This document shows, in pieces, positions 5,817 to 5,982 of a stretch of DNA of 5,982 nt. Origin of the DNA: Actinomycetota bacterium (lineage in GTDB: Bacteria > Actinomycetota > Humimicrobiia > Humimicrobiales > Humimicrobiaceae); NCBI GenBank assembly GCA_003486795.1, contig DNFX01000187.1, positions 5,346 to 11,327 of the forward strand, in the 5' to 3' direction. The number at the start of each line of letters is the position of its first letter. Position 1 is the stretch's first letter. Both the position numbers and the translations under genes were made by a program. Under the pieces are notes generated by a model. That model saw nothing but the letters and a program-made list of their open reading frames with translations, was not told the DNA's origin and did no database searches.

Positions 5817-5982
5817 ATACTGGGCCGCTGACAGCAGCAGAGAACATGGCTCTTGACCAGACCATACTTGAATCCTGTGATGCTGGTATCTGTCCTGATA
5901 CGATAAGATTTTTAAGCTTTGACCCCCATTGTGCTCTTGTTGGAAGGTTTCAGACTGTTGAAAAAGAAATCAGGGCAGATTA
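5786..5982 (+). CDS. Lipoate-protein ligase A / octanoyltransferase family protein (5' part, runs off the window)
   Basis: The frame is open from 5750 to the window end after a TGA at 5747-5749. It encodes FRIIDTGPLTAAENMALDQ and then IRFLSFDPHCALVGRFQTVE. These are the N-terminal blocks of the LplA/LipM/LipL family (COG0095), in which RF...P...GRFQ lines the lipoyl or octanoyl site. These cytosolic enzymes attach lipoate or octanoate to a lysine of lipoyl-domain proteins such as GcvH. The later motifs that separate ligase from transferase lie outside the window. No ATG or GTG is in frame before the conserved start region. TTG 5786 is the only standard candidate, with AAAGGAAA at 5768-5775, and would overlap the ATPase gene by 31 nt and give 65 complete codons here. 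The family call is firm; the exact start is uncertain. Overlap implies operon membership with the ATPases. Confidence 0.85.
   Translation, partial: MGEDSVFRIIDTGPLTAAENMALDQTILESCDAGICPDTIRFLSFDPHCALVGRFQTVEKEIRAD

Noticed and set aside
1..5982. CRISPR arrays, tRNA or rRNA genes, insertion sequences
   Set aside because: No spaced direct repeats, cloverleaf-like segments, rRNA signatures, transposase-like proteins or terminal inverted repeats were seen on either strand.

Overview
The window looks like part of a chromosome of a low-GC, strictly anaerobic bacterium. The bacterial signs are strong Shine-Dalgarno sites, GTG and TTG starts beside ATG, and a textbook intrinsic terminator at the left edge. 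The DNA is visibly AT-rich, and the genes favour ATA (Ile), AGA (Arg) and AAA (Lys). The gene content (Mrp-type ATPase, two ferredoxin-bearing MinD-type ATPases, two NifX/NifB-like cofactor-binding proteins, an unusual radical SAM protein) is typical of anaerobes. I cannot name the phylum from sequence alone.

Layout: every gene I can support is on the + strand. A 14-bp-stem terminator (4-47) closes whatever lies upstream. After an almost GC-free leader comes an Mrp/NBP35-type Fe-S carrier ATPase (100-930). A 116-bp gap precedes an MBL-fold hydrolase (1047-1943) and a radical SAM/winged-helix protein (1961-2917). Then follow a NifX-like protein (2947-3324), a Gly/Arg-rich zinc-ribbon protein (3442-3699), a second NifX-like protein (3727-4098) and two consecutive MinD-type ATPases with ferredoxin insertions (4114-4953 and 4950-5816, sharing ATGA). 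The 5' part of a lipoate-protein ligase/octanoyltransferase family gene runs off the right edge (from about 5786). Between genes 2 and 9 the gaps are 17, 29, 117, 27 and 15 nt, followed by overlaps of 4 and 31 nt, so most of the window probably forms one operon.

How they may work together: an Mrp ATPase, two MinD/ferredoxin ATPases and two small NifX-like proteins match the core of the anaerobe-specific 'orange protein' (ORP) locus known from Desulfovibrio, whose ORP protein carries a Mo-Cu-S cluster. By inference, the ATPases load, move or reduce a metal-sulfur cluster held by the NifX-like proteins. The MBL hydrolase, radical SAM protein, Gly/Arg zinc-ribbon protein and lipoate ligase would be accessory parts or clients. 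None of these substrates can be read from the sequence.

The most distinctive points are three. The first MinD-type ATPase has lost most ligands of exactly one of its two [4Fe-4S] clusters while keeping all four of the other, and its neighbour keeps both. An 85-residue protein is half Gly/Arg low-complexity sequence and half zinc ribbon. A lipoate-ligase-type gene appears to start inside the end of the last ATPase gene.
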